DNA of 64,000 nucleotides from Cyathus striatus. Its lineage: Eukaryota; Basidiomycota; Agaricomycetes; Agaricales; Nidulariaceae. Of the stretch, positions 1 through 12,611 are shown piece after piece (the stretch's first letter is position 1; each line of letters starts with the position of its first letter). The position numbers and the translations under genes are program-made. Under the pieces are notes generated by a model that ran no database searches, was not told where the DNA came from, and saw nothing but the letters and a program-made list of their open reading frames with translations. The stretch covers positions 2,790,001 through 2,854,000 of the forward strand of contig JAOVFP010000002.1 in NCBI GenBank assembly GCA_025738555.1. Direction: 5' to 3'.

Positions 1-2175
1 GCTACATCGTCGCCACATATACGACGTATACCATCGCGCGGATCCCCAAGGCTATACAACGTACATAATTAGAGCAACGTTCGCCTGGGGCCAGGTTAAC
101 TTCGGACTTACCCCGTACAAAAGACTACAACATCCGCAGGAAGCTCGCTCCCATTCTCGAACTTTAGTCCATCCTCTGTGAAGGTTTGAATAAGAGAATC
201 ATTTTTCAGTTTGATCTTGCCGTCAATGATCAGTTGGCTAGCACCGACGTCTGTATCGCGATAAGGCAAGACACGGACGGAGCGCCACTCAGAACGCACC
301 TAGGTAGTACCCTCCGGCTTTCCCCCAAACAAGAATGAAGAATCCAGTGTCTTTCACGCCCATGTTGGTCCGAAAGCCGCATGCGACTAAGCCGTCTAGT
401 GTTTGTCTGAAAGGTACACCGTATTGGCAAAATTTGCAAGGAAAGAAGAAAAGTAACGAACTTGTCAGCCTCCGCAATGCGTTTAGCAGAGCGATATGCC
501 ATTCCAACGTTTAACAGGTTGGGGAATGAAGCATTGATTATATCTGCGATCTCAGTTGATGGACCTGATTCATCGTACAAGCCTACAATAGCAGCATGAG
601 TATTCCATAGCACCTATTTAGTTTAATTGGTCTCACCATCAAAAATAGTCCTTAGGCCATTCTTGGTACTCATGACGTATGTGGAGGAGCGTTGATACAT
701 GGTAACATCGATCCCATGTTCATAGTAGTCTGTGCAAATATCATGTGCTACAGACCATCCTCAACACAAGGCGAAAGAGGAATATCAAGATACACGGACC
801 AGAGGTGCAAGAGCCTATTACGACGATTTTCTTTCCTGCATGATCAGTTGCCTTGTCATGCTGTAACGAATGGAGTATTTGCCCTTTGAAGGTATCCTGC
901 AGTAACATGTTCGTTTACATTAGGTCGTGAGGTATGTCTAGAATTTACCATTCCTGGATATTTCGGGATATATCCCTCCCCGCCTTTGAAGCCCATGGCG
1001 AATACGAGATGTTTCACTCGAAAAATCCTTTGAATTCCATCTGCTTTAGCTACTGTAACATCCCAAAGCAAGGTGTTTGGATCTTGGGACGCATGAGTCA
1101 CGGTCGAAGATGTCCAGATGTTAATTTCCATCGAGGTAGCATATTGCTCAAGCCATAATGCCAACTATTAGCAAAAAGTGAGCGTGAAGCTTGCCTGGAG
1201 GACATGGTATATCGCACACCTTCCTGGCAGGTGTATATACCGGCCATGTAGATGGAAATCTGTCAAGGACAGTGTGTTTATATGGTACCATTTCAACTGT
1301 TTAATACCTACGGTATATAAGGCATATGATCATACCCTTGTTTGAAATGTCAGTAAAGGTCCAGCATGTAATCTAGGAGACTGACAAACTGGATCATGTA
1401 AACACAAAGCCTCGTATCTGTTTCTCCAGTTATCGCCAATCCGTTTGTTCTTCTCCACTATGAGCGAGCTCACACCAAGCGCCTTCAGCCTCGCTGCGAC
1501 CTCAAGACCACTATGTCCTCCACCAACAATGAGCACAGTAGGTTCACTATCCTCGAACTTAGCCTCCTGTTCACGAATCTTTTCCCAGTGGCCATGATCA
1601 GGATTAGCGTTGCGCAGAGGTCCAGACAGTTCAGGGAAGTCGTGCAGTGATTCGAGTACCGTCAGGATGGTATGAGCTTTCCACTGCAGTGGTCCATCAG
1701 CTACCGCAAAGGGAACCAGTCGAAAGAGACCCGAACATAAGCCAATTTTGCTATGGAACGAAAACATGCCTTGAATCCATAATATATCAGGATACGGTTG
1801 AATGAGCTGTGGAGTGTAATCTGTCTTCAAAGCTACATTGCTGATTTGGGTCTGAGCTAGCTGATCTTGAAGAAAAACTCCAATGGACTCGGCGCCCTCA
1901 AAGGTTCGAAAGTCCCAAGTAAACGCAAGGATGTCCCTCCAATAACTGGAAAGGACATTCGGATCATTTTTCTCGTACAGTGCCGAGTCATAGGTAGATG
2001 GGACGAGCAGGGAGACAACAGCATCCGCTGAAGCTGAGGAAAGAGCGGTAGCAAATGACGTGAGCCAACTTTTTACTACTCTCGAGACATCAAGATCGTC
2101 AGGGACTTTGTCGATTCCCAACTTTTGAAGAGTGGGAAGTGGACCTTCAGAGGGATGGACTTCCGATGGTGGCAT
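1..2175 (-). CDS. Flavin-dependent monooxygenase, copy A (3' end outside window)
   Basis: Spliced gene read on the minus strand. The first exon starts at ATG 2175, chosen because MPPSEVHPSEGPLPTL aligns with the start of the plus-strand paralogue at 3857. An N-terminal part with YWRDILAFTWDFRTFEG resembles an NTF2-like fold. An FAD-binding Rossmann motif (VLIVGGGHSG) lies near residue 215, and the second dinucleotide-binding motif (VVIGSCTSG) is encoded near 780-830. Later exons around 856-1164, 430-600, 300-420 and 108-250 match the paralogue piece by piece, and positions 1-45 encode the exon LGDPRDGIRRICGDDVA. Family knowledge: such enzymes use FAD and NADPH to oxygenate small soft-nucleophile substrates; the substrate here is unknown. 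No disabling change was seen, but I did not verify every splice site. The last exon or two lie left of base 1. Confidence 0.85.
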
Positions 2176-3856
2176 TGGGGCGTAGCTTGATAACAGGTTG
2201 AGACCTAAGATTCGAGGACAGTTATCTATATATTTAAAGATGAGAAACCCCAACTCATATGCGACGGCAGCGTGAGATTGTCGTCTGGAGAGAGGGGGTA
2301 GAACGCAAAAGATCGTCAGCTGACGGGTTCGTCCAGGGTTCGTCGAAGCCTTTCAAATCTGTTTGGAATGAAAGTGGAGAAAAGGTTTCCACTCGATGCT
2401 TCACTAACACCATAAGCGAAGACAATTTATTTATTAATTCAGATAAAGTAGTTCGTATCTCTATTAAGACCAAAGAAGACAGTCCAGTGTCCCTTGAGTG
2501 TCCCCATGGATTTTGAAGTAAAACATACCGTTAAAATTAATGTCATGTACCGTACTAGTGGTAAAACGGCATATATTCGTATGCATATCCTATGGCTTGA
2601 GGCGATCATAGTAGCATGTACTGAGTTTTAAGAGCAAGTCCATCAGAAGACAAGTTGAAACTAAAGAAACAGTCGCCTCGTCCACAATCGCCTAAGTCGC
2701 TGAGCTCGTTGGACTTTGCGAATGTGGCCATGTTTACTAAGACCGTCTGGAAGTTGCCGTTTCCTTGATTTGTTTCCGTTCATCAACTTGTTCCTACCTT
2801 GCTCCTGCCAATCTTTTCGCCGGGCCATGGTCTTCATATACTTAACTTGCTTATTGTTGCTGCTCACATTTCGAGAATATCAACTCGAGGCTGTTGGAAC
2901 TCATTTAAAGATTCTATATAACGATCAATCCGAGTCGCAAGGAGTACTCACTTGAAAGGTCACATCAACGTGTTTTGAACTGTAACGAACTCCTGCCCCT
3001 TTTAATTAAGTACTACCGCTCGCTGGGCAGATACTTCCTAATGATGCAGCCACTGTAATCGGCGGGCGGTGGCAGTGTACTACAGGCACGGTATGTTTAT
3101 GTTTTCATTCTCACTGGGGTTCTCCTGGCACTGGCATTTCTTGGGCATGTCATCTACGACCTTGATGGGGTCATCTAGTAAAATAAAATGGAGCGGATCA
3201 CGCTATAAAATCTAGTCGCATTCTCGATTAGTTGGTCCAGTTAACTGGAGCCCATTGTAATGAACGTACATAGCTTTACTGAAAAGGTTTCTGCTTCCGC
3301 GTTCAGATGGTCTTGCACGGGCTTTGTCGCTAAATCTGTTAACCATATGAATCAATGATCAAACCACCTACACCCTTACCAGCGTCTGTCGCCAACTGTC
3401 AGGTATATGTTTCTCTAATATATCAGCCCTATCGAATTACGAGCTGACGCATATGCTTGTTATCGACTCGTGTTTTCATTTCGACTATGCAACAACATCG
3501 GTTCTAATATCCAAACTATCTATCTTTACTTGGATAATATAGTGATGAGATCAAGTCAAAACAAGTCTAGGCTCTGAAGGTACGGCGTCAGCAACGCGAC
3601 GGTGTAAGCACGGTGGGAGCATTCTTTCTAATAATAGGTTGGTTGGGGGGCACGTTATGCAGACCCTCTCGATTATGGCGTAGACCGTTAGCCGACCCTC
3701 AGCGGAATATGACCACCCGACTACAAACCTATCCCCGGAGTCCGAATGCAATTAGCCAAGCTGATCCTTTGATAAGAGCTCTCCAGTTCCGGGCAGAAAT
3801 GTCAAGTATAAAACCTGATAACCCCTTGCATTTTCAGCCTGTACTTGTTCCTCAAT
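2176..3856. promoter_or_regulatory. Divergent promoter region between the two monooxygenase genes
   Basis: This 1.7-kb stretch separates two head-to-head paralogues and holds no convincing gene; its short open frames lack family features. A TATAAAA motif at 3807-3813 lies about 45 bases before the plus-strand ATG. An AT-rich tttaaatatatag block (minus strand, about 2228-2240) lies about 55-65 bases before the minus-strand ATG. Shared regulation is possible but not shown by the sequence. Confidence 0.5.
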
Positions 3857-6388
3857 ATGGCTTCCGCTACCTCTCATCCCTCCGAAGGCCCTCTTCCAAC
3901 ACTGAAGAAATTGGGCGTCCAGTCTGTTCCTCAGAACCTGGATGCTATTCAGATTGCCACAGAATGGTTCGAGGCATTCTCAAAAAGCTTTTCCCATACC
4001 CCCGACGTTAACTTGCTGTCAAACCTATTCCTTCCTTCAACGTATTCATATGCAAATTACGAACAAAATGACCCTTCGGCTTTATCATGCTACTGGAGAG
4101 ATATACTATCTCTCACTTGGGACTTCCGCACGTTTGAAGGTCACACCTCTATTTCTAAGTTCCTCGAGGATCGCTTAGCACAAGCTGAGGTCAAGAATGT
4201 TAAACTCGGCGACAGTCTCCCTTTAGTAGTCAGCCAACCCTACGAGGACCTTGCCTGGATTATGGGTTACTTCACGTTCGAAACGAAAGTGGGATCCTGC
4301 TCAGGTATATTTCGATTGGTTCCATATGCAGAAACCCCCAGCGACACTCTTAAATGGTTTGCTCACTCCATGTTCACCGGATTGGAGGAGCTTCATGGAT
4401 TCCCAGAATTGAGTGGTGCGCATCGTAACGTCAAGCCAGATCATGGGCACTGGCTAGAGAATCGGGAGAAGGAGCTACGATTCGAGGAGAGTGATCCCGC
4501 AGTCCTCATTATTGGTGGTGGACAGACTGGTATGGCTGTCGCCGCTCGTCTCAAGGCACTTGGTGTAGGTTCTCTTTTGGTGGAGAAGAACGCAACGGTT
4601 GGTGATAGTTGGCGGCAGAGGTATGATGCACTCTGTTTGCATGATCCAGTCTGTAAGTTTTTAGCGCACTGCTTTGGCAGGAGTATACGTACTGACATAT
4701 ACAGGGTATGACCATATGCCATACCTTCCGTATGTCGCTAGTTTGCCTTGTACAACGTGTCTCTGAACCCCTTATAGATTTCCTCCTACATGGCCGGCGT
4801 TCACACCTGCAAAGAAGGTAAGGCTACATATATACGACAGTATTATCGCTAACTCTTCGTAGATGGCCCAATGGCTTGAGGTCTACGCCATCGCCCTTGA
4901 GCTCAATATATGGACATCTACAGCCGTCAAGTCAGCCGTCCAGGATCCCGAGACCAAAAGATGGACGGTGAAAGTCCAGAAGGCTAGTGAAGAGGAGAGG
5001 GTGTTCAATGTGCGCCATCTGGTGTTTGCCACTGGGTTTCACGGAGGAAATATACCCGAGTATCCTGGAATGGTCCGTTTTGTTCATAAGACAACAAAGC
5101 TCGTGGTTGATACGGATGTACTTTAGGGCGATTTTAAAGGGCAAATCCTTCATTCAACCCAACATAAGACTGCGACGGACCACATTGGAAAGAAGGTGGT
5201 CGTTATTGGAGCGTGTACATCAGGTACAAGCACGTACCCATTATCAGGTGCAAGTGTCTGACTGTTCTCTATAGGTCATGACATCGCGTCCGACTATGTC
5301 GAGAAGGGTGTCGACGTTACTATGTTCCAGCGTTCGTCTACCTACGTAATGTCTACCAAGAATGGAATTAGGATGGTCATGCAAGGTGCGTGTTGTTCTT
5401 CATGAGCATTTATTGACCCAACGTTAATGGCTGTTGCCAAGGTCTCTACGAAGAAGGATCTCCGCCAGCAGACTTTGCGGACAAGATTGCAAATTCATTT
5501 TCGATGTGGCTGAATGTTGGTTTGGTTCACCGTCTGGCGAAAGGGATCGCCGAAGCCGATAAGTAAGAATTATCTCTTTCTGTCATGTTGCACCCTAATT
5601 TCTCACCACAGGGAGACCCTCGACGGTCTTCACAAAGTCGGCTTCCGCACGAACATGGGTGTGCGAGAAGCCGGACATCTGCTCCTCGTATGGGATAAAG
5701 TCAGTGGATACTATCTCGGTGGGTTTTCCCCTCCCTTCGACCTTCGGCAACGTGTTTGCGTCGCGGTCGCCTATACATGGCATCGCTTCCGTTCTTTATT
5801 TTTTCTGACTTCCCTCGGATCATAGACGTTGGTGCCAGTCAGCTCGTTATCGATGGAAAAATCAAGCTGAAGAATGACTCCCTCATCGAGAGATTCACTG
5901 AGACTGGACTTAAGTTTGAGAATGGCAGCGAGCTTAATGCGGATGTGGTGGTCTTCTGCACAGGGTAGGTTGGTCCGAAGCTTCTTCGCTGAGATTATAT
6001 GCGACCTGATATATGCAGCCTTGGCGATCCTCGTGAACATATTCGTCAAATTTGCGGAGATGCTGTCGCTGATAACTGCAGCACATTATGGGGCCTTGAT
6101 GAAGACGGTGAGATCAACGGTGTCTGGAGAGATATGGGTTTCCGGGGCTTGTGGTATGCTATGGGTAATGTTCTTATGGATTCTTGGTTAGAGCTGCGTT
6201 TTGATGTGTGAATACAGGTAATCTTGCTCTCACACGATATCATTCGAAAAACCTGGCTCTGCGTGAGTTATCGCTCTGTCGTCGTGTCTTCGTGAAATTG
6301 ATCAATTTTTGCATGAACAGAAATCAAGGCTATGGAAGAGGGTATCTTCAATGGAGAACGATATTCCCTGAAAACCAGGCTAACGTGA
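3857..6388 (+). CDS. Flavin-dependent monooxygenase, copy B
   Basis: Complete spliced gene. ATG 3857 (MASATSHPSEGPLPTLKKLG) is preferred to the in-frame ATG at 3845 because it matches copy A. Exon 1 runs to about 4653 and encodes the NTF2-like part (YWRDILSLTWDFRTFEG) and the FAD motif VLIIGGGQTGMAVAARL. Further exons encode PPTWPAFTPAKK, MAQWLEVYAIALELNIW (from 4863), HLVFATGFHGGNIPEYPGM, then VVVIGACTSG split by an intron at 5224-5275. The gene continues with DVTMFQRSSTYVMSTKNG, FRTNMGVREAGHLLLVW, DVVVFCTG and LGDPREHIRQICGDAVAD, and ends at TGA 6386-6388 (GERYSLKTRLT). There are about ten introns of 50-70 bases. The second nucleotide motif has Cys where Gly is commoner (GACTSG), in both copies. 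Probably a cytosolic FAD/NADPH oxygenase; substrate unknown. Confidence 0.9.
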
Positions 6389-6598
6389 AATCCATACAAC
6401 GAATAACAATGTCATACAATCGGGCAATGCTTTGTACTACATAGAAGAATTCTACAACTAGGGGTATATGGTGGCGTATAGTCTGTGATACAATGAACGG
6501 TGTTGAATAGTGTTACAAATGTCTGCATGAAGTGAATGTAGGATAGTCGCGAATCGTCTGTAATCGTGATAGCAGTAACAGAAGAATGAATCCCCAGT
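6389..6598. other. Short convergent intergenic gap
   Basis: 3' flanks of the monooxygenase and the minus-strand repeat gene meet here. No gene seen. Confidence 0.5.
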
Positions 6599-8965
6599 TT
6601 AATAGGCACGGCCTGTATACGGGGTAGCGAAAGCACCGTCCTCAATCGGTGGAATAACCACAATTATTGGCACATCCGGCGTATCTAACTCATCTAACGA
6701 GTCACCGATACTACCCCACTCCATAAAGTACTGGTCCAGGTCGAATACGTCGGGATAAGGCACAGGACTCTCGGGGTCATCAACATAATTCTCGTCAAGA
6801 TCAGTATCGTGATACATGGGTTCCTGCTCTGCGCCATCGATGACCTCAAAAGAACCATTGTCGAAGCTGGGAGGAGGAGAAAGTGAAAGTAGTTCGGCCA
6901 GCGAAACATTTTCCGTGTTACTTGTTCCAAAATCGTAGGACTCCAAGGTGACGTAGGTGTCCAAGGATGTGGACGAAGAATCGCTTGCAGGCAACTCGAA
7001 TTTCACCTTCTTGGGCGTAGAGGTAGCGTCTTTCTTTATTGCCGAGAAGAATTGCCCCGAATTCACAGTAGATTCGGCCCACGGTTCAAATCGAGAGTCA
7101 GCCCCACTGTCGCAGGGGGACGTACCATAGATGTTCAAAGAAGTGGAAGATGGATAGCTTGCCGGTAGGTCGAATGTAACTTTCTTCGGTGTCAGCATAG
7201 TATCTTGCGCCATCGCCTCGCTGCACTGTCCCGGGCTCAAAATGGATTTGGTAACGTTCCACGTTTCAACTTCAGGGGTGGTTACAATGCCTGGAGAAAA
7301 GGTCATCACATCAGGCAGTACCGGCCACGTAATCCGAAATCTCCTCCAGCGGGATTTTTTCGAGTTGGCTGTATGCGACTCAAGCAAAGGCGCAACGAGA
7401 AAGCGCGGGCAGAAGAGGGAGATTGCTGTTGATAAGCTTAGCGAATCGACTGGCAGGTCTTCGGGGGCGAATGCAGAGTCAGTTGGAGGGAGAGGTAGAG
7501 ATCGAGACTGCGTTACGACATAGGAAGCTAGCATCGGAGCTTGGTCGGCGTGTGGGGTTGCTATAATCTGTCCTTCTGCGATAGCTTGAATGTACTTCAG
7601 GCATTCTTCGTAGGAGATCCTTGGGGTTTCTTCTGAGTCCCTCGATGGCAACGGAGGAATATCATCTATGGGAATAGAAGAATGAGCAGCATCCTCGGCA
7701 CCCATCAAGTCGGATTCTTGCTTCTCGCTCGCGAATGGTTCTTCGTTCGCCGTCCTTCTTCCTCTGTAGAAATTGGATCGTAGACAGTAGATATCAGTTG
7801 AGACAGGGCGATATCTTCAGATTTTGATACCAGCAGACGACGAGGTCTTGAGCGAGGAGTTGAAGGAGGAACACAGGGAGTGAGCCCCAACGATCCTTCA
7901 ACGCAGTATTTGAGGTCTCTTCCGCGTCCTTCGATGACGACGGAGTGACATCAGCAACGGCAGTAAGAGAGCCGACAGTGTCTTCAGTACCGGTTTGAGG
8001 TGTGTGGATCTCACTGCCGACCGTCTCTCTTCTACGTTCTCTTCGTCCACCAGATCGTTGGTAGTAGAAATCAGCCGAAGCAACGCAATATCTTCAGATT
8101 TTGATACCAGCACAATCCCATCTGTAACACTCGATGATGCCGGAGAGACATCAAAAACAGCAGTAGAAAAGCCAGCAGAGTCTGTAGCACCGAGTTGAGG
8201 TTCATTCCCTATGGCAATCGTTTCTTCTTTCATTGGTCCTATAATCGAATCATCGGTAGTAGAAATCAGCCGAGACAGAGCCATAGCTTCAGATCTTGAT
8301 GCCAGCACAGTAGGCGTTGGCGGAGGGACATAAGAATCAAGAGACAGGCCAGGGTCAACGTCATAGGCGTCCGTAGCATCAGACCTCTTGTCGCTTAATG
8401 CTGGTTTGCTGTCTGAGGCTTCAGAGGAGCGTTCGGGCAAGGAAACCAAAGAAAACGAAGTTGAAGATTCCGAGGCACGGACAGTCGCACCTTGATCACA
8501 CATGAAAGACGAAACCGCATTCTGATCGAAAACACCCGACAACCTCAGTCCAGCATTCACTGAGCTCCAATCCTCGATAATGATCGTAGGGGTTATTGGA
8601 CGACTACGTCGAGACCTCGTTCGTGGCCTCCTCTTGTCACTCTTGCTCTTTCTACGAAGGAGTGGATGTTTCAGGAAGTTCTCCTTCTGTTCCTGCCAGG
8701 TCTCTACACCGCAAAGGGCGATAAGGAAGGAGTTCCTAGAAGAAGTCAGGAGCTTACCCGTCCTCTGAGGCTGGTTCTCTTGCGCTTGTGCCGAGGAGCG
8801 CTGGCTGAAACGAAGGAAGCTCTGAGGCCTCGTGCTATGGCGCCTGGAGAATGCAGACGAGAGAGAACTAGACAAGATATTTGGTTTGGAACTGGAGGAT
8901 AAGATGCCCCGCCGCGGTGGGGGCCGGTGGTCGTGGTTCTGCGGAGGGCAGGACATGGCAGTCAA
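6599..8965 (-). pseudogene. Repeat-containing Ser/Thr-rich protein of unknown function, frameshifted
   Basis: Unrecognised. Minus-strand coding sequence starts at ATG 8965 or 8956 (MSCPPQNHDHRPPPRRG) and ends at TAA 6599-6601. It is open for 355 codons to 7898, then only in other frames (7705-7890, then 6599-7708). A module beginning near VLASRSEAMALSRLISTTDD (about 8240-8310) recurs as VLVSKSEDIALLRLISTTND (about 8050-8120) and LLVSKSEDIALSQLISTVYD (about 7770-7835). The tails of these modules align only if the reading frame changes, which points to at least three indels. A second repeated pair lies further on: TPKKVTFDLPASYPSSTSL and TPKKVKFELPASDSSSTSL. There is an Arg-rich block (RRPRTRSRRSRP) near residue 120 and an acidic C-terminus. 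No membrane segment or signal peptide was seen. Either a decaying gene or a gene with unresolved introns or assembly indels. Confidence 0.55.
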
Positions 8966-9564
8966 ACGTTAAGCTTGCATAGAAGTTGGAGTAAAGGAAC
9001 GAATATAATAATATTAAGTTGACACTAATGAATGGGAGGATAGCGGCCTGGATTGAAACTGGGGGAATGGAAGAGGAGCTCAATTCGGCAGCCGGCAGGA
9101 GGGGTGGAAGGTCATGATAAACATGTGCAAATATATATGCCTCCAAAAAAACATCGTCCCATTTCATCATCTCCAATGTCCATCTGGCGAGTTACTACTT
9201 CACTGTCGGGCGTTTTAATTTTGTTCCTCGAGTGCTCGCCATTTAGTCCTTGCTAAGTGATACGTAATCGTTGGAATCTGTTACCTCAATCTCAACTACC
9301 TACATGCTGCTTCAATACCGAACCCTTTGACTCTGACTTACCGACTTAGACTTCTCCCGCTGCTGTGACTGATCCCAACATTGTGCTATATCTAGTAGAC
9401 CAATCACTGAACCCAAGTCCTGTCTACTATGATCATTGCGTTGGACACAGCCTTCTTGTTGATGTATCTAGGCTTCTGGCATTGATATTAGATCGAGTAC
9501 TGCGAGCACGAGCCTTCCAACTGGTTATATATGAGCACGCAGCAAATCTGATCTTTATGCAAAG
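8966..9564. promoter_or_regulatory. Intergenic region with TATA-like motif before the first membrane-protein gene
   Basis: No gene seen in about 600 bases between divergent genes. TATATATG at 9526-9533 lies about 35 bases before ATG 9565. Confidence 0.4.
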
Positions 9565-10602
9565 ATGCTCACCGATTCATCCTCAGTCCTGTTTGGGGAC
9601 GCTACCTCTCTCGATATTTCCCTCCTAGGTGCTGTTCTTGGCGGAGTGGCATACGGAATAGCATCAACATTATACTGCGTCTGCTGCTATCTTCTTATAA
9701 AACTTCTAAAAAAAGACCCACGAAGAAAGTATTATGTGCTTGTTACTTTCGTATCGGTAGTCTGGATGTGTTTTACAGTGACATTCATCTCAGACATCAT
9801 TACGTTCTGGGGATATTTACACAACAAGAATACAGGCTTTCTTGTCGATGGAGTGGGGTTCGTTGGACTCATTGCAGGCTTTGCAGGAATACGTGTTGTG
9901 GATTCGCTTTTGGTTTGTGCCATGGTACACTTGTTTCTGAGTTGCGTAACCTCTTTTATAGGTTTGGCGCTGCTTTAAGGTCCTCAGACCCCATCGTCGA
10001 AGATACAGGATCCTATTAGGAACGCTTCCTGTGATTCTCTTTATTGCTTACACTGGTGTTATTTCAAGCCTACAGGTTGTCTTCATCTCCTACTAATCAT
10101 GCCCATAGTATTTGCAATTCTGGCTCTCGTGAGAGGTTCTTGGCTGCTCTATACGCAAATCGAGTTCCACATCAATTTGGCACTGAACATAGCCGTGACG
10201 GCGATAATCTCAATTCACCTTTACCTCCATGAAAGACGTCTCCGCGCGCAATTTCCAGACAACCAGCGCTTGCCAATTTCTCGCATAATCTCTATGTTGA
10301 TTGAATCAGCTGCAATCGTAGTTGTTTTTGACTTAATGTTCCTTATACCGTTTAAAATGGGAAGCGATCTTGCGAATCTTCCGTTGCAGTTGCTAGGTTA
10401 CGTTCAGGTAAAATTGATATGTTCTTTATATTCTTTGCTAATGGCAATATTGACAATTTAACAGGCTATAGCGGCATTTCTCACTATATTTCGAGTCGCA
10501 CAAGGAAAGGCATGGGTACATGACGATGAGATATGCACCGACTCTCCCATGTCCTTCCATGCTGCTGACCCTGAAGCACATTCCATCAGTGCTTCGCGTT
10601 AA
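9565..10602 (+). CDS. Multi-membrane-segment protein, array copy 1
   Basis: Starts at ATG 9565 (MLTDSSSVLFGDATS), in register with copies 2 and 3. Four exons: the first ends at about 9912 (VVDSLL), the second begins VWRCFKVLRPHRRRYR after an intron ending about 9961, the third begins VFAILALVRGSW at about 10110, and the last begins AIAAFLTIFRVAQGKAW after an intron at about 10409-10464. Stop TAA 10600-10602. About seven hydrophobic segments are visible, including LLGAVLGGVAYGIASTLY, the first segment, and IISMLIESAAIVVVFDLMF, a late one. The tail after FRVAQGKAW is short and polar. Family knowledge: similar unannotated proteins are frequent in agaricomycete genomes; I know of no assigned function. 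An integral membrane, possibly receptor-like, role is inference from topology only. Confidence 0.8.
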
Positions 10603-10896
10603 TGTAAAAAGCGTTGACCCTTGTAGTAACATAATTGATTGCACTATAAAGAGAGAGGATAGGAGAGGATGCGGTAAGTAGTGACAATCGTGGTAAGCAT
10701 TTATGCAAATTTATGTATATATGAACCGGCATCCAGAAAATGATGCACCACGCACATCATTCAACCCTGGATCTAAAAATATTATTCTCAGTGTCAAATA
10801 AGGATCGCGTTTGACGGACATCCCTATTGGAATTCAATATATAGACTCAGCAATATTTCCCTATAACTGGACTCCAAAATTGGACTTCTCCCACCA
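10603..10896. promoter_or_regulatory. Spacer with TATA-like motif
   Basis: No gene seen. TATATAG at about 10838-10844 lies roughly 55 bases before the next ATG. Confidence 0.35.
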
Positions 10897-11940
10897 ATGG
10901 ACGGTGGGATCATGCGGATACGCAACAATATTTCTTCGCTTCGATTCCCTCTCTTGGGAGCTATCCTCGGTGGGGCAGGATACGGAGTAGCCTCGACTCT
11001 ATTTTGTATCTGTTCGTTTCTTCTGGTGAAACTGGCAAGAAACCATATAAAACTTAGGTCGAGAGATTCCTATCTACTTGCATTCTCTACTGCGGTTTGG
11101 ATATGTATAACAATTACTTTTGTGTCCGATATTATCACTCTTTGGCAATTTCTTCTCGATCCAGAGGCCAATCCAGAGTTTTTATTCAGCTCACTTGGGT
11201 ATCCAGGGATTTGGGGGACGACTCTTAATAACTGGCTAGTAGACGGTCTTTTGGTATGTCCTTATAATACAAACTGGTGATATTATATGGCTAAATATAT
11301 GAGAAGGTGTGGAGGGCAGTGGTAATCCTCAAGAACCATGGATTTCCCCATACATTACTCAGTGCGGTTCCAATTCTATTCCTTCTGGCTTCTGTCGGTA
11401 AGCATTCTTTCGCATCTACTACTATCTCATTACTTCTCTTTTTGACAGTAGGTTTCTATAGGTATAGGAATTTTTGTGCTAATAATCGGCTCTTTTCCAA
11501 GAAAATTCGTCATGGCTGAACTATATGTTACTATAGCGCTGAATATTTCAGTGACGACAATCATTTCAGTGTATCTATATATTCACCATCGCCGTTTCCT
11601 CAGTATTTCGCCAAATGATTCTTCGCCAATAACGAACATAATTTCAATGCTCGCAGAATCTGCTGCTCTTATAGTCGCCTTCGATTTGTTCTTCATCATT
11701 CCCTTTGCACAAGCGCAGAACTCGGATGAATTTTCCAATCTACCGCTGCAATTGCTTGCTTACGTTCAGGTGAGCTATCTACGATGTTAAAGAGGTCATT
11801 TAATTTTATTATTCCAGGCCACCGGTGCATTTCTTACTATTTTCCGAGTTGCACAAGGGAAGGCATGGGTAACTGATGACTGTTCCAAAGTTCGTAGGAG
11901 TAGTTTGACATCCCGTCCGTCGAAGTCAGCTGAAGCATGA
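10897..11940 (+). CDS. Multi-membrane-segment protein, array copy 2
   Basis: ATG 10897 (MDGGIMRIRNNISSLRFPLL). Same exon layout as copy 1. The first exon ends with NNWLVDGLL at about 11252, followed by an intron to about 11308. The second begins VWRAVVILKNHGFPH, and a short intron near 11397-11460 precedes a third exon containing MAELYVTIALNISVTTIIS. The last exon follows the intron at about 11770-11817 and begins ATGAFLTIFRVAQGKAWV. Stop TGA 11938-11940. About seven hydrophobic segments; the conserved late block IISMLAESAALIVAFDLFF matches the other copies. No disabling change seen. Closest in sequence to copy 3, so the pair probably arose by recent tandem duplication. Confidence 0.8.
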
Positions 11941-12611
11941 AAGTAAACGCTGTTCGGCATAATGAACTCATAAATACTTAGTAGTACTATTAGGATTTTA
12001 ATGCCGCATACTATTAATGATAATAGTCGCAATTAAGTCCTTTACAAAGTCAGAGCTTCTGGCTTGGGCGTCGATTAGGCATACAAAGTTTCCCGAAGTT
12101 CCACATCACGTGCAGCGCGAGGGACTTGCGCATGGTGCTGCGGTGGCTGCCACTGTGTAATATGTACCTTTCTCTTGTCCGACTTCGACTCATTCCTCAT
12201 TTCAATACTCACCGCTCATTAACTAATTATTTTAGTGAGTTCGGTGAATTTTTTGACCTTTCGTTAATGTCCATCGGTGCATATACAGGACCTGTTATTA
12301 CTGAAATCAGCTGCTCTGATTTGGCTCTGATAAAGCAAACACTTCACTACTACTGGCAGCGGTAGCAATCAGGTTACTATATGCATAGGTTATATTTGTA
12401 CATTAGTATATTGCATTGAACTGAGTCCTGACAACAGTGACATTCAGAGAACTTTGATGTGCTGACCTGCATATAGAATACAGATAAGCATGACATGCAT
12501 ACTGGGAACAGTATATAAGTCGTAGTAGACTGTCAGTGATGTTTCCCACTGTCATCTAGTATATCTATTTCTTTCCACCTCACCTTTCAGTGACAGTGAA
12601 CTCAAGCTTCA
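11941..12611. promoter_or_regulatory. Intergenic region with TATA box of array copy 3
   Basis: No gene seen. TATATAAG at 12512-12519 lies about 93 bases before ATG 12612. Confidence 0.4.

Noticed and set aside
7764..7830. A 67-base GT-AG segment (gtatca to ctacag) in the repeat gene looks like an intron
   Set aside because: Removing it creates a TGA in one upstream frame and does not join the other to the downstream 369-codon frame; the other repeat copies keep the same bases as coding sequence.
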